From: Acetobacteraceae bacterium
GTDB lineage: Bacteria; Pseudomonadota; Alphaproteobacteria; Acetobacterales; Acetobacteraceae
NCBI GenBank assembly: GCA_027487385.1
Contig: JAIYDS010000118.1
Coordinates: 33,465 to 97,464 of the forward strand
Direction: 5' to 3'
DNA: 64,000 bases
Shown one piece after another: positions 30,115-39,471 of the stretch. Each line of letters opens with the position of its first letter. The first letter of the stretch is position 1. The translations under genes were made by a program, and so were the position numbers. The notes under the pieces were generated by a model. The model was given only the letters and a program-made list of their open reading frames with translations. It was not told where the DNA came from and searched no databases.

Positions 30115-31707
30115 ATGTCCAGATCATCGCTGCTCCTCGGGCTGGCCGTTCTCTGCGGCATCGGCACGGCCCCGCCACAGGCCCAGGCCCAACCGCAACA
30201 GCCCTTGCGGCTCTCCATGAACAACGAGTTGCAGACGCTCGATCCCGTCGTGACGCCCTCGGTCGTCACGCGCGCCTTTGCGACCATGGTCTGGGACACG
30301 CTGGTGGCGCCCGACAGCCAGGGCGTCATGCGGCCGCAAATGCTGGAAGGCTGGGAGGTGAGCGCGGACCGCCTCACCTGGCGCTTCACCCTGCGCCCCG
30401 GCCTCGAATGGACGGACGGCACGCCGGTCACGGCCGAGGATTGCATCGCCTCGATCCGCCGCTGGGGCCAGCGCGACGGCATGGGCCGCCAGCTCATGGC
30501 GGCGACCGCCAGCATGACGGCCACCGGTCCTTCGAGCTTTGAGCTCAGGCTGAACCGCCCCTTCGCCCTGGTGCTGGAGGCGCTGGGCAAGGCGGCGACC
30601 CTGGTGCCCTACATGATGCCCGCGCGCATCGCCAACACGCCGCCCAGCACGCAGATCACCGAGATCATCGGCTCGGGCCCTTTCCTGTTCCGGCGCGAGG
30701 AATGGCGCCCGAGCGAACGCGTGATCTTCCACCGCAACCCACGGTATCGCCCGCGCGCCGAGCCCGCGGATGGCCTTGCGGGCGGCAAGGTCGTGCATTT
30801 CGATCGTGCCGAATTCGTCAGCATCCCGGACCACTCGACCAAGGTCGCGGCCCTCCAGCAGGGCGAGATCGACTATATCGAGCGCGCGCCGCTCGACTTC
30901 ATCGAATCCCTGAGGCGGGACCGCCGCGTGGTGGTGACGCCGGGGCGCGGTGGCGCCGAAGTCATGGGCGCCTTGACGCTGAACAACACGCAGCCGCCCT
31001 TCAACGATGTGCGAGCCCGCCGTGCGGCGCAGCTGGCCATCGACCAGGCGGATGTGGTCGCCAGCACCGGGCTGCCGGCGAATATGGTGCATCGCTATTG
31101 CTACACCTTCTTCATGTGCAACACGCCCTATGCGACGGAGGCGGGCACCCAGGCGCTGCGCAACCGCAGCGCGGACCAGGCGCGCGCCCTGCTGCGGGAG
31201 ATGGGCTACAACAACGAACCCATCACGGTGCTGCATTCCCGGGATTCGGCGCTGATCGATCCGATCACCCTCGTCGCGGTGGATCAGATGCGGCGTGTGG
31301 GGTTCAACATCAATCTCGTCTCGACCGACTGGAGCACCGTTGCGCAGCGCCGCAACAGCCGGAACCCCGTGGGCCAGGGCGGCTGGAACGTCGTGCCGCT
31401 GGTCTGGACCGGCTTCGACATGATCGAACCGATGGTGAACCCGGCCTTGGTCAACAATTGCGGCAATGTCTATCCGGGCTGGTGGTGTGATGAGCGGCAG
31501 GTTCCGCTGCTCCTCGCCTATTCTGAGGAGTCCGATCCCGCCCGCCGCCGCGCCCTGGCCGCGCAGCTGCAGGAACTGGCGCATGAACACGTGAATGTGA
31601 TCCTGCTTGGCCAGTTCGCGGCCCCGGCCGTTCACCGCGCGGATCTGCGTGGTGTGATCGATGCGGGCTTCCCCGTGCTGTGGAACATTCGCCGGGAGCG
31701 GCGCTGA
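30115..31707 (+). CDS. Peptide-type (family 5) ABC transporter substrate-binding protein
   Basis: Signal peptide; LRLSMNNELQTLDPVVTPS...LEGWEVSADRLTWRFTLRPGLEWTDGTPVTAEDCIASIRRW. Confidence 0.9.
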   Translation: MSRSSLLLGLAVLCGIGTAPPQAQAQPQQPLRLSMNNELQTLDPVVTPSVVTRAFATMVWDTLVAPDSQGVMRPQMLEGWEVSADRLTWRFTLRPGLEWTDGTPVTAEDCIASIRRWGQRDGMGRQLMAATASMTATGPSSFELRLNRPFALVLEALGKAATLVPYMMPARIANTPPSTQITEIIGSGPFLFRREEWRPSERVIFHRNPRYRPRAEPADGLAGGKVVHFDRAEFVSIPDHSTKVAALQQGEIDYIERAPLDFIESLRRDRRVVVTPGRGGAEVMGALTLNNTQPPFNDVRARRAAQLAIDQADVVASTGLPANMVHRYCYTFFMCNTPYATEAGTQALRNRSADQARALLREMGYNNEPITVLHSRDSALIDPITLVAVDQMRRVGFNINLVSTDWSTVAQRRNSRNPVGQGGWNVVPLVWTGFDMIEPMVNPALVNNCGNVYPGWWCDERQVPLLLAYSEESDPARRRALAAQLQELAHEHVNVILLGQFAAPAVHRADLRGVIDAGFPVLWNIRRERR

Positions 31708-31710
31708 GCC

Positions 31711-32487
31711 ATGGCTGGGCGCTGGGCTGTCGTCACCGGGGCCGCGGGTGGGATCGGTGTCGCCGTCAGCCTGCAACTCGCCGCGCAGGGCTTCGGCGTG
31801 CTGATGCTGGACCTGCAGGACGGCGCGCTGGAGGCGGGCGCCGAGCGTGTCCGCAAGGCCGGCGGCACCGTGGAGACCATGGTGCTGGATGCCATGAGCC
31901 CCCCCGCGCCCGCCGCGGCTTTGGCGCGCGCGGAAGCCCTGGGCCGGGTGGATGCGCTGGTGAACCTGGCCGGCGGCTCAGGCCAGAGGCCCATCCGCAC
32001 CATCGAGGAGATGGAGGATGAGTTGTGGGATCACATCCTCGCGCTCAACGTCACCAGCGCCTTCCGCTTCTGCCGGGCCTTCGTGCCGGGCATGCGCGCG
32101 CGCCGCCATGGGCGCATCGTCAACATCTCCTCCACGCTGGCGCGTGGCCGCAAGGGGCCGGTGACGACGCATGGGGCGCGTCTGGCCTATTCCACCGCCA
32201 AGGCCGCGCTCCTCGGCCTCACCGCGCAATTGGCCAAGGATGAGGCGGCACATGGCATCACGGTCAATGCCGTCATGCCGTCCCTGATCCTGGCCGAGCA
32301 GGGCAGCCGCATCCGGGACCGCTTCGAGGCGCTGCCGGCCGAGCAGAAGGCCGGCATGCTGCGCGACTTTCCGACCGGCCGCGCGGGCGAGGCGCATGAG
32401 GTGGCGGCCGTGATCGGCTTCCTCTGCTCGGACGCCGCCTCCTACGTCACCGGCACGGGCATGCCGGTGGATGGTGGCTTTCTCTGA
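31711..32487 (+). CDS. SDR-family oxidoreductase
   Basis: AVVTGAAGGIGVAVSLQLA...NLAGGSG...YSTAKAALLGLTAQLAKDEAAHGITVNAVMPSLI. Confidence 0.92.
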   Translation: MAGRWAVVTGAAGGIGVAVSLQLAAQGFGVLMLDLQDGALEAGAERVRKAGGTVETMVLDAMSPPAPAAALARAEALGRVDALVNLAGGSGQRPIRTIEEMEDELWDHILALNVTSAFRFCRAFVPGMRARRHGRIVNISSTLARGRKGPVTTHGARLAYSTAKAALLGLTAQLAKDEAAHGITVNAVMPSLILAEQGSRIRDRFEALPAEQKAGMLRDFPTGRAGEAHEVAAVIGFLCSDAASYVTGTGMPVDGGFL

Positions 32488-32579
32488 AGCGTGATCAACA
32501 AGGATTGAGCACGCGGCAGACTTTGCGGAGAACCTGATTCACGCCTTCGGCCATTCGACCAAAGGCGACCAGCTTCCAG

Positions 32580-33518
32580 TCAGCTCAAGCTCCCCGGGTA
32601 ATCCCGCCAGATGCTGGGCTCCAGGTTCAGATGGGTCTCGGCCGGAAAGAGCTTCTCCCAATGGGCGATGCATTGCTCCGCCGTCGGGTTCCACAGCCCG
32701 GCATGCGTGCCCATCCAGCTCCAGAAATCATCCAGCATCTTCAGCCGATGCAGCCAGCCCATGTGCTGCGGATGCAGCGTCATGTGGAAATGCCGGCCGC
32801 GCCCGTATTGCGCCTCGAATTCGGAGCGCCAGTTGCGGATCAGCATGTCGGGCGTCTCCAGCCCGGTGCCCTTGATGGGGAACATGCAGAAATACTGATC
32901 GTCGAAATGGTAGTAGTAGGGCATGGCGAGCAGCGCGCGGCGGCGCTGGAAATCCGCGACCCACCAATGCGGCGCATCGTCCGCCAGGCCATTGCCGTAG
33001 TAGCGGTAGCCTGCCTCGATCAGCAGGTCGATCGTATTCGCGCTGATCGTGCCGCCGGCGAAGGGATCGGCCTGGCGGGAGAGCATGAACCAGCCGGCCG
33101 GCGGCCGGCCGATCAGCTCCGTCAGGATGGCGGTGGTGCGGTCCAGCCGGGCCTTTTCCTCCTCCCGCGTCAGGGTGGAGACGTCCTCATGCCGGAACGC
33201 CTCGGCGGCGATCTCATGGCCTTCGGCGAGGATGCGCTTGAGCCGCGGTTCCAGGATGCGCACCATCGCGGCCGGCGTGGCGAAGGTCGCCTTGAGCCCA
33301 TGCCTGGCCAGCAGGGCGAGGAGGTTGTCCAGCCCCTCCTCGATGGCGAATCGCGCAACGGGCGTCGAGAGTTCCGCCGCGCGGATCCCATCCCCGCCGG
33401 AAGCGAGGCTCAGATCCACCGTGATGCTGACGGCGCAGCGGCGCCCTTCCGGCCAGGCGATCTGGTCATCGGTGATGCTGCGCTCGTTGGAGATCGTGTA
33501 TCCGTCTTTCCAGGGCAT
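32580..33518 (-). CDS. Polysaccharide deacetylase (NodB/PuuE-like) family protein, divergent metal site
   Basis: VSITVDLS...GLKATFATPAAM...LAEGHEIAAEAFRHEDVSTLTREEEKARLDRTTAIL. Confidence 0.8.
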   Translation of the reverse strand: MPWKDGYTISNERSITDDQIAWPEGRRCAVSITVDLSLASGGDGIRAAELSTPVARFAIEEGLDNLLALLARHGLKATFATPAAMVRILEPRLKRILAEGHEIAAEAFRHEDVSTLTREEEKARLDRTTAILTELIGRPPAGWFMLSRQADPFAGGTISANTIDLLIEAGYRYYGNGLADDAPHWWVADFQRRRALLAMPYYYHFDDQYFCMFPIKGTGLETPDMLIRNWRSEFEAQYGRGRHFHMTLHPQHMGWLHRLKMLDDFWSWMGTHAGLWNPTAEQCIAHWEKLFPAETHLNLEPSIWRDYPGSLS

Positions 33519-33528
33519 GGCGCTCTCC

Positions 33529-34419
33529 TCAATTCCAGCCGGCGGTGGGGGGCTTCACCGCCAGGCAATGGCGGGCCACGGCCTCGCAGCTGGGGAACCA
33601 GACGTCCCCTTTTTCCTTCATGCGGCGGATCAGCTTGTCGAGCATCAGGATGCGCTGCGCCCGGCCGGAGACGAAGGGATGCAGGCAGATGTTGAGATAG
33701 CCGCCCCCGCGCGCATGCTGTTCCAGGAAGGCATCCCACCAGAGCTCCATCACGCGCTCGGGGTCGCTGATGCGCTGCGCGGCGACGGGCGTGCCCATCC
33801 AGGCGAAGGAGTAGAACATCGCGTCGTCGATCGCGTAGTGGAAGGGCAGGTTGATCATCACGTTGCCGCCATCCGGATCGCGCAGGTAATGCGGCATATG
33901 GCTGGCCGAGCCGTTGGAGCGATAGATGTAGCCCAGCTCACGCAGCAGGGCATGGCTGTGGCCGCTGCGGGTTCCGGCGGGCTTTTGCCCGGTCAGCCCC
34001 TGCAGCGCCTGGGTCGAGCGGGTCAGATGGTCCCGCTCCAGCTCCGGCTCCTTCGGCACGCGGTGCTCCCACATGTGGTCCGTCACCTCATGCCCGCTGC
34101 GCGCTGCCGCGACCACCGCGCGCGGATAGAGTTCGCAGATGCGCCCCGGCGTGAAGATCGTGGCCTGGACGTGGTGGCTGTCGAACAGCTCGATCAGTCG
34201 CCAGATGCCGACGCGCCCGCCGAACTCGCCCTTGGCCAGTTGCATCGGCGGCTCGTTCATCAGGCGGCGCAGCAGCATGGCGTCGAAATCGGCGGTGAAA
34301 TTCACGGCGATGCGTGCGCCACCCGGCCAGCGCGGATCGGTGATGGGCTCGTGCCGCGCGAGGTGCCGCCTGGCCGCGGCATCGAGCTCCGCGAGTTCCT
34401 GGTCGAGATCATCGGGCAT
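33529..34419 (-). CDS. Polysaccharide deacetylase (PuuE-like) family protein
   Basis: IAVNFTADFDAML...HHVQATIFTPGRICELYPRAVVAAARSGHEVTDHMWEHRVP...GTRSGHSHALLRELGYIYRSN. Confidence 0.85.
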   Translation of the reverse strand: MPDDLDQELAELDAAARRHLARHEPITDPRWPGGARIAVNFTADFDAMLLRRLMNEPPMQLAKGEFGGRVGIWRLIELFDSHHVQATIFTPGRICELYPRAVVAAARSGHEVTDHMWEHRVPKEPELERDHLTRSTQALQGLTGQKPAGTRSGHSHALLRELGYIYRSNGSASHMPHYLRDPDGGNVMINLPFHYAIDDAMFYSFAWMGTPVAAQRISDPERVMELWWDAFLEQHARGGGYLNICLHPFVSGRAQRILMLDKLIRRMKEKGDVWFPSCEAVARHCLAVKPPTAGWN

Positions 34420-34550
34420 GCGCGCGCCTCCCCTGGCCTTTGTGCTTGGGTGCGATGCTCCGCCACGCCTGGGCACGGCGCAAGGCCCCGCGCTGGACAT
34501 TTCGCAACCGCCGTATCTGAATGCGCGAAAGCCCCGGAGGACGTCATCCC

Positions 34551-35942
34551 ATGAGCACCTATTCGCCCCGCGTGTTCCGCGCCCTCACCTGGCATGACGC
34601 GACGCCCGCCTTCGCCGGCGGTACCGATTCCCCCCGCGCCTATCTGGAGCGATGCCTCGAGACGATCAGCGCGCGCGAACCGGTGGTGCAGGCCTGGGTG
34701 GCGATGAACGAGGCCGGCGCGCGTGAGGCGGCGGATGCCAGCACGGCGCGCTGGAAGGCGGGCAAGCCAATCTCGCCCATTGATGGCCTGCCCATCGGCA
34801 TCAAGGATCTCCTGGAGACGCGGGACATGCCCACGCAGATGGGCTGCGACGCGTATCGCGGAAACTTCCCCAAGCGCGACAATGCCGCGGTCTGGGCGCT
34901 GCGCGAGGCGGGCGCCGTCGTTCTCGGCAAGACGGTCACGACCGAGCTGGGCGGCACCCATCCCGGCCCCACCACCAATCCCTTCGATCCAGCGCGCACG
35001 CCGGGTGGTTCTTCCTCCGGCTCGGCCGCGGCGGTCGCGGCGCGCATGGTGCCGGTCACCATCGGCACGCAGGTGGGCGGCTCGATCATCCGGCCGGCCA
35101 GCTATTGCGGGAATTTCGCGCTGAAGCCGACGCAGGGCGCCATCAACCGTGGGGAGCGCCAGGCCACCAGCATGAGCACGCACGGCCCGCATGCCGGCAG
35201 CATCGAGGACATGTGGCTCGTCGCGATCGAGATCGCCCGCCGCGCCGGGGGTGATCCGGGGCGCATGGCGCTGTTCGGCCCCGCCACCCCGCCGCCCGCA
35301 CGCCGCCCGATGAGCGTGGCCGTCATGGAGGCCGAGGGATGGCGGGTCACCGATGACGCGAGCCGCAGCGCCTTCGAGGCGGTGCTCACGGCGCTGCGGG
35401 CGCAGGGCGTGACGGTGCTGCGCCGGGGCGATCACCCGCTGCTCGATGCCTTTGAGGCCGCGCTCGAAGGGGGCCAGGCCCTGACCGGCGCCATCACGGG
35501 CTGGGAAAACCACTGGGGGATCCGCAACCTCGTGGCGCAGAATCCCGATGGGGTCAGCCAGCGCACGAAGAACGTCCTGGCGGCCGCCGAGAAGCTGACG
35601 CCCGAGGATTACCGCATGCTCCTTCTCCAGCGCGAGGCGATGCGCAGCGCCCATGCCGCGCTGGCGCCCCTGGTGGATGCCCTCATCGCCCCGGCCTCGC
35701 CGGGCCCCGCGCCGCTCTGGTCGGGCGATGTGCCCGGGCAGCCGCTGGCCAAGCGGCCGACGGGCGATGCGGTCTACAACACGCCCAGCTCGGCCCTGGG
35801 CGCCCCCGTGGTGACCATTCCCCTGACCGCCGTGCAGGGCATGCCCATGGGCATCCAACTCCTCGGCCAGCCGCACAGCGATGCCCAGATGACGGCCATC
35901 GGTCGCTGGATGATGGAGCAGCTTCCCGCCGTGTCGGTCTGA
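34551..35942 (+). CDS. Amidase
   Basis: Amidase signature GTHPGPTTNPFDPARTPGGSSSGSAAAVAARMVPVTIGTQVGGSIIRPASYCG; IGIKDLLETRDMPT. Confidence 0.93.
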   Translation: MSTYSPRVFRALTWHDATPAFAGGTDSPRAYLERCLETISAREPVVQAWVAMNEAGAREAADASTARWKAGKPISPIDGLPIGIKDLLETRDMPTQMGCDAYRGNFPKRDNAAVWALREAGAVVLGKTVTTELGGTHPGPTTNPFDPARTPGGSSSGSAAAVAARMVPVTIGTQVGGSIIRPASYCGNFALKPTQGAINRGERQATSMSTHGPHAGSIEDMWLVAIEIARRAGGDPGRMALFGPATPPPARRPMSVAVMEAEGWRVTDDASRSAFEAVLTALRAQGVTVLRRGDHPLLDAFEAALEGGQALTGAITGWENHWGIRNLVAQNPDGVSQRTKNVLAAAEKLTPEDYRMLLLQREAMRSAHAALAPLVDALIAPASPGPAPLWSGDVPGQPLAKRPTGDAVYNTPSSALGAPVVTIPLTAVQGMPMGIQLLGQPHSDAQMTAIGRWMMEQLPAVSV

Positions 35943-35967
35943 GAGCGGGCACGACAGCGCCGGCGCG

Positions 35968-36606
35968 ATGGGCCATACGGCGCGGCTGTCATGCCGCCCT
36001 CGACTCGGAGCCCTGCCCCTGAACGCCGCCGTCCCCCTGGCCCAGCCGCGCAAGCGGGGCCGCCCGCGCAACCAGGCGCCGGTCCTGGATTCCGCCCTGG
36101 CGCTGGTCCGCAGCCAGGGCGTGCGCGCGGTGACAATGGAGGCCATCGCCGAGAAGGCCGGCATCACCAAGGTGACGCTTTACCGACATTGGCCGTCCAA
36201 GGCGGCCCTGCTGGCGGATGCCTTGCTGACGGAACTGGCCGCCGCACTCCCGCTCGACGCGGAGAAGCCGGCCTGGGAGGCCATCTCCTCCCATGCGGTG
36301 CGCCTCGGCCAGGCGCTGGAGGGCGATATTGGCGGGCTGTTCCGCAGCGTCGCGGCGGAATGCGTGGTCGAGGAGGCGGCCCTGCGGGACTTCCGTGACC
36401 GCTATCTGGGCCTGCGGCGCCGGGCCGCCCTGCAGATCATCCGCGCAGGGCTGAAGGATGGCTCCTTCACGGCGGATGGCCGCGCCGAGGATCTGCACGA
36501 CGCCATCTATGGCGGCATCTTCTACCGCTTCCTGTTCGGCTTCGGCGCGCTGGACCGCAAGCGGGTCCTGCAGCTCCTCACCACCATCCTCAAGCCCGCG
36601 GCCTGA
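35968..36606 (+). CDS. TetR-family transcriptional regulator
   Basis: RKRGRPRNQAPVLDSALALVRSQGVRAVTMEAIAEKAGITKVTLYRHWPSKAALLADALL. Confidence 0.92.
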   Translation: MGHTARLSCRPRLGALPLNAAVPLAQPRKRGRPRNQAPVLDSALALVRSQGVRAVTMEAIAEKAGITKVTLYRHWPSKAALLADALLTELAAALPLDAEKPAWEAISSHAVRLGQALEGDIGGLFRSVAAECVVEEAALRDFRDRYLGLRRRAALQIIRAGLKDGSFTADGRAEDLHDAIYGGIFYRFLFGFGALDRKRVLQLLTTILKPAA

Positions 36607-36630
36607 GACCTCCCCTGCGTGCCCCGCCAC

Positions 36631-38154
36631 TCACTGGGGCAGCAGCTCCTTCAGCCGGAAGCGCATGATCTTGCCCGAACCGGTGCGGGGAATCTCCTCC
36701 GTGATATGCACGGCATGCGGCACCTTGTAGGCGGAAAGTGCCTGGCGCAGCGCGGCGAGCAGGGCCGCGACATCCACGCCCTGGCCGGGCTTTTCGGCGA
36801 CGAAGAGCACGGGCACCTCGCCCAGTTCCGCATGGGGGGCCGCCACCACGGCGCAGTCGCGCACGCCAGGGAAGGCGGCCGCCACTTCCTCGATCTCGGC
36901 GGGCGCGATGTTCTGCCCGCCGCGGATGATCAGCTCCTTCAGTCGGCCGGTGATGGTGAGGAAGCCTTCCGCATCCGCGCGCGCCAGATCCCCCGTGTGA
37001 TACCAGCCACGCCGCAGCGCCTGCGCCGTCTCCGCCGGCTTGTTGTGGTAGCCCAGCATGACATTGGGGCCGCGCACGATCAGTTCACCCTCGGCGCCCG
37101 GCGCTGCATCCTCGCCACTCACGGGATCAAGCAGCCGCACCGTCAGCCCCGGCACCGGCAGGCCGCAGGAGCCCAGCGGCCGCGCGCCATGCATCCAGTT
37201 CATCGTGACCATGGTGCAGGTCTCGGTGATGCCGTAGCCGTCGAGCAGGCGTGAGCCGAAGCGCTCTTCCCAGCTGCGGTTCAGCGTGCCCGGCATGATG
37301 GCGCCCGCCGAGACCGAGCGCATCAGGCGGGGTGCCACGGGCGCCTCGCCCTCCGAGATGGTCTGCAGCAGGTAGTGGAACATGGTCGGCACGCCGGCGA
37401 AGAGCGTGGGCTGTTCTTCGGCCATGAGGCGCCGCACCTCGCCCGTCGAATAGCGTTCCATGATGCGCACCGAACAGCCGGTGGCGATGGCCGAGAGAAA
37501 GGCCAGGTTCAGCCCATAGGAGTGGAACAGCGGCAGCGGCGAGAGAAATTCGTCCTCATCCGAGAGCCCCAGGATCGGCGCCCAGCAGGCGGCCGTCACC
37601 CAGAGCATGCCGCGCAGCGTCAGGATCACGCCCTTGGCCCGGCCTGTGGTGCCGGAGGTGTAGATGATGAAGGCCGCCTCTTCGAGCAAAGGCGGATCGG
37701 CCGCGGGCATGAGAGGGGGTGATCCGCTCAGCCCCTCCAGCTCGCCATCGGCGATGATGACCGTCGCGAGTGCGGGCAGGCCAGCCCGTGCCTCCGCCAA
37801 CTGCCCCGCGCGCTCGGCGCTGACGATCAGCGCGCGGCAGCCGGCATCCTCCAGCCGGTAGAGAATCTCGGGCAGGGTCGCGTCATGGCTGATCGGTACG
37901 TTGATGGCGCCGGCGCGCAGGATGGCGCAGCCGGCCTCGATCCAGGCGACGGAATTGGGCAGCAGCAGCGCCACGCGATCCCCAGGGGCCACGCCCGCCG
38001 CGGCCAGATGCCCGGCCAGGTTGCCGCTGCGCGCGGCAAGCCCCGCCCAGGTGACACCGCGCGTCGAGTCCCGGAAGGCCCGCTTCCCGCCCCGCTCGGC
38101 CGCGTGGCGCGCGAGCAGGACGGGCAGCGGCGCGATCAGATCCGTGCGGATCAC
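36631..38154 (-). CDS. AMP-dependent (fatty-)acid CoA ligase
   Basis: AFIIYTSGTTGRAKGVILT, WYHTGDLARADAEGFLTITGRLKELIIRGGQNIAPAEIEEV, RTGSGKIMRFRLKELL. Confidence 0.93.
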   Translation of the reverse strand: MIRTDLIAPLPVLLARHAAERGGKRAFRDSTRGVTWAGLAARSGNLAGHLAAAGVAPGDRVALLLPNSVAWIEAGCAILRAGAINVPISHDATLPEILYRLEDAGCRALIVSAERAGQLAEARAGLPALATVIIADGELEGLSGSPPLMPAADPPLLEEAAFIIYTSGTTGRAKGVILTLRGMLWVTAACWAPILGLSDEDEFLSPLPLFHSYGLNLAFLSAIATGCSVRIMERYSTGEVRRLMAEEQPTLFAGVPTMFHYLLQTISEGEAPVAPRLMRSVSAGAIMPGTLNRSWEERFGSRLLDGYGITETCTMVTMNWMHGARPLGSCGLPVPGLTVRLLDPVSGEDAAPGAEGELIVRGPNVMLGYHNKPAETAQALRRGWYHTGDLARADAEGFLTITGRLKELIIRGGQNIAPAEIEEVAAAFPGVRDCAVVAAPHAELGEVPVLFVAEKPGQGVDVAALLAALRQALSAYKVPHAVHITEEIPRTGSGKIMRFRLKELLPQ

Positions 38155-38155
38155 C

Positions 38156-39367
38156 TCAGCCCTGCCGCACCAGCGGGCAGGCGCTTTGCGAGAGCGGGCG
38201 ATAGGCTTCGTCGCCCGGGATGACGGCGCGCAGCTTGTAGTAATCCCAGGGGCGGCGGGATTCCTCGGGCCGCTTCACCTCATAGACGTACATGTCGTGC
38301 ACCATCCGGCCATCCACGCGGATGCGGCCATTGGTGGCAAAGAAATCGTTGATCGGCGTCTCGCGCATCCGCGCCATGATGGCCGCCGTGTCGAGCGAGC
38401 CCACGGCGCGCACCGCGTTCAGGTAATGCATGGTCGAGGAGTAGTCGCCCGCATCGCCCATATGCGGCATGCGGTTGCGGATGGCGAAGAAGCGCTGCGC
38501 CCAGGCGCGCGTCGCGTCGTCCCGGTCCCAGTAGAAGCCATTGGTCAGCACCATGCCCTGCGCGACCGGCAGGCCCAGCGCATGCACATCGGGCAGCCAG
38601 GTGAGCAGCCCCACCACCGTCTGGCGCCGGCGCAGGCCGAATTCATGCGCGGCCTTCACCGCGTTGATGAACACCGTGCCCGAGCCCGCGATGGCGACGA
38701 CCTGCGCGCCAGACCCCTGGGCCCGCAGCAGGAAGGAGGAGAGATCGGCACTCTCCACCGGATAGCGCACCGTGCCGGCCACACGCCCGCCCGCCGCACG
38801 CACCACCTCGATCGTGTCGGATTCCAGCGCATGACCGAAGGCGTAGTCGGCGGTCAGGAAGAACCAGCTGGTCTTGCCGTCGCGCAGCAGGGCATTGGCC
38901 GTGCCGCGCGCCAGCGCCACCGTGTCATAGGCATAGTGGATGCTGTTGGGCGTGCAGCCCTCATTGGTGATGCGCGACGAGCCCGAGCCATTGACGATGG
39001 CGATCCGGTTGCGCTCCCGCGCCACGCCGGCCACGGCCAGCGCCACGGCGGAATTGATCAGGTTGGCGATGAGATGCACGTCATTGCGGTCATACCATTC
39101 GCGGGCGCGGGTGACGGCGACGTCGGGGCGGTTCTGGTGGTCGGCGACCACCACCTCGATGGGCCGCCCCAGCAATTGACCGCCGAAATCCTGCACCGCC
39201 ATCCGCACGGCGGTGACGGCGCCTTCGCCCGACTGGTCGGAGAACTGGCCGGACATGTCGGTCAGCACACCGATGCGGATCGGGCCGGTCTGCGCCAAGG
39301 CGGGGCTGGCCAGGGTGGCGCCCACGGCCGTGCCGAGGACCGCGTGGTTGAAGCTGCGGCGTTGCAT
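38156..39367 (-). CDS. Branched-chain amino acid-type ABC transporter substrate-binding protein
   Basis: MQRRSFNHAVLGTAVGATLASPALAQTGPIRIGVLTDMSGQFSDQSGEGAVTAVRMAVQDFGGQLLGRPIEVVVADHQNRPDVA. Confidence 0.9.
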   Translation of the reverse strand: MQRRSFNHAVLGTAVGATLASPALAQTGPIRIGVLTDMSGQFSDQSGEGAVTAVRMAVQDFGGQLLGRPIEVVVADHQNRPDVAVTRAREWYDRNDVHLIANLINSAVALAVAGVARERNRIAIVNGSGSSRITNEGCTPNSIHYAYDTVALARGTANALLRDGKTSWFFLTADYAFGHALESDTIEVVRAAGGRVAGTVRYPVESADLSSFLLRAQGSGAQVVAIAGSGTVFINAVKAAHEFGLRRRQTVVGLLTWLPDVHALGLPVAQGMVLTNGFYWDRDDATRAWAQRFFAIRNRMPHMGDAGDYSSTMHYLNAVRAVGSLDTAAIMARMRETPINDFFATNGRIRVDGRMVHDMYVYEVKRPEESRRPWDYYKLRAVIPGDEAYRPLSQSACPLVRQG

Positions 39368-39471
39368 GGACTCATCTCCTCGATGTTTCGCAGGCTGCTC
39401 TTCATGGCGGCCCTGGCGCGAGGAAGACTTGCATAGCAAGACTCAGGAATCAACAAGAGCTTGCGGCAGGC

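Noticed and set aside
30124-31776. 550-aa minus-strand ORF
   Set aside because: Antisense to the peptide SBP.
32488-32579. Terminator between convergent SDR and deacetylase genes
   Set aside because: No convincing stem-loop found in the 92-bp gap.
34302-36170. 622-aa minus-strand ORF
   Set aside because: Antisense to the amidase with no domain pattern.
37901-39436. 511-aa plus-strand ORF
   Set aside because: Antisense to the acyl-CoA ligase and BCAA-type SBP.
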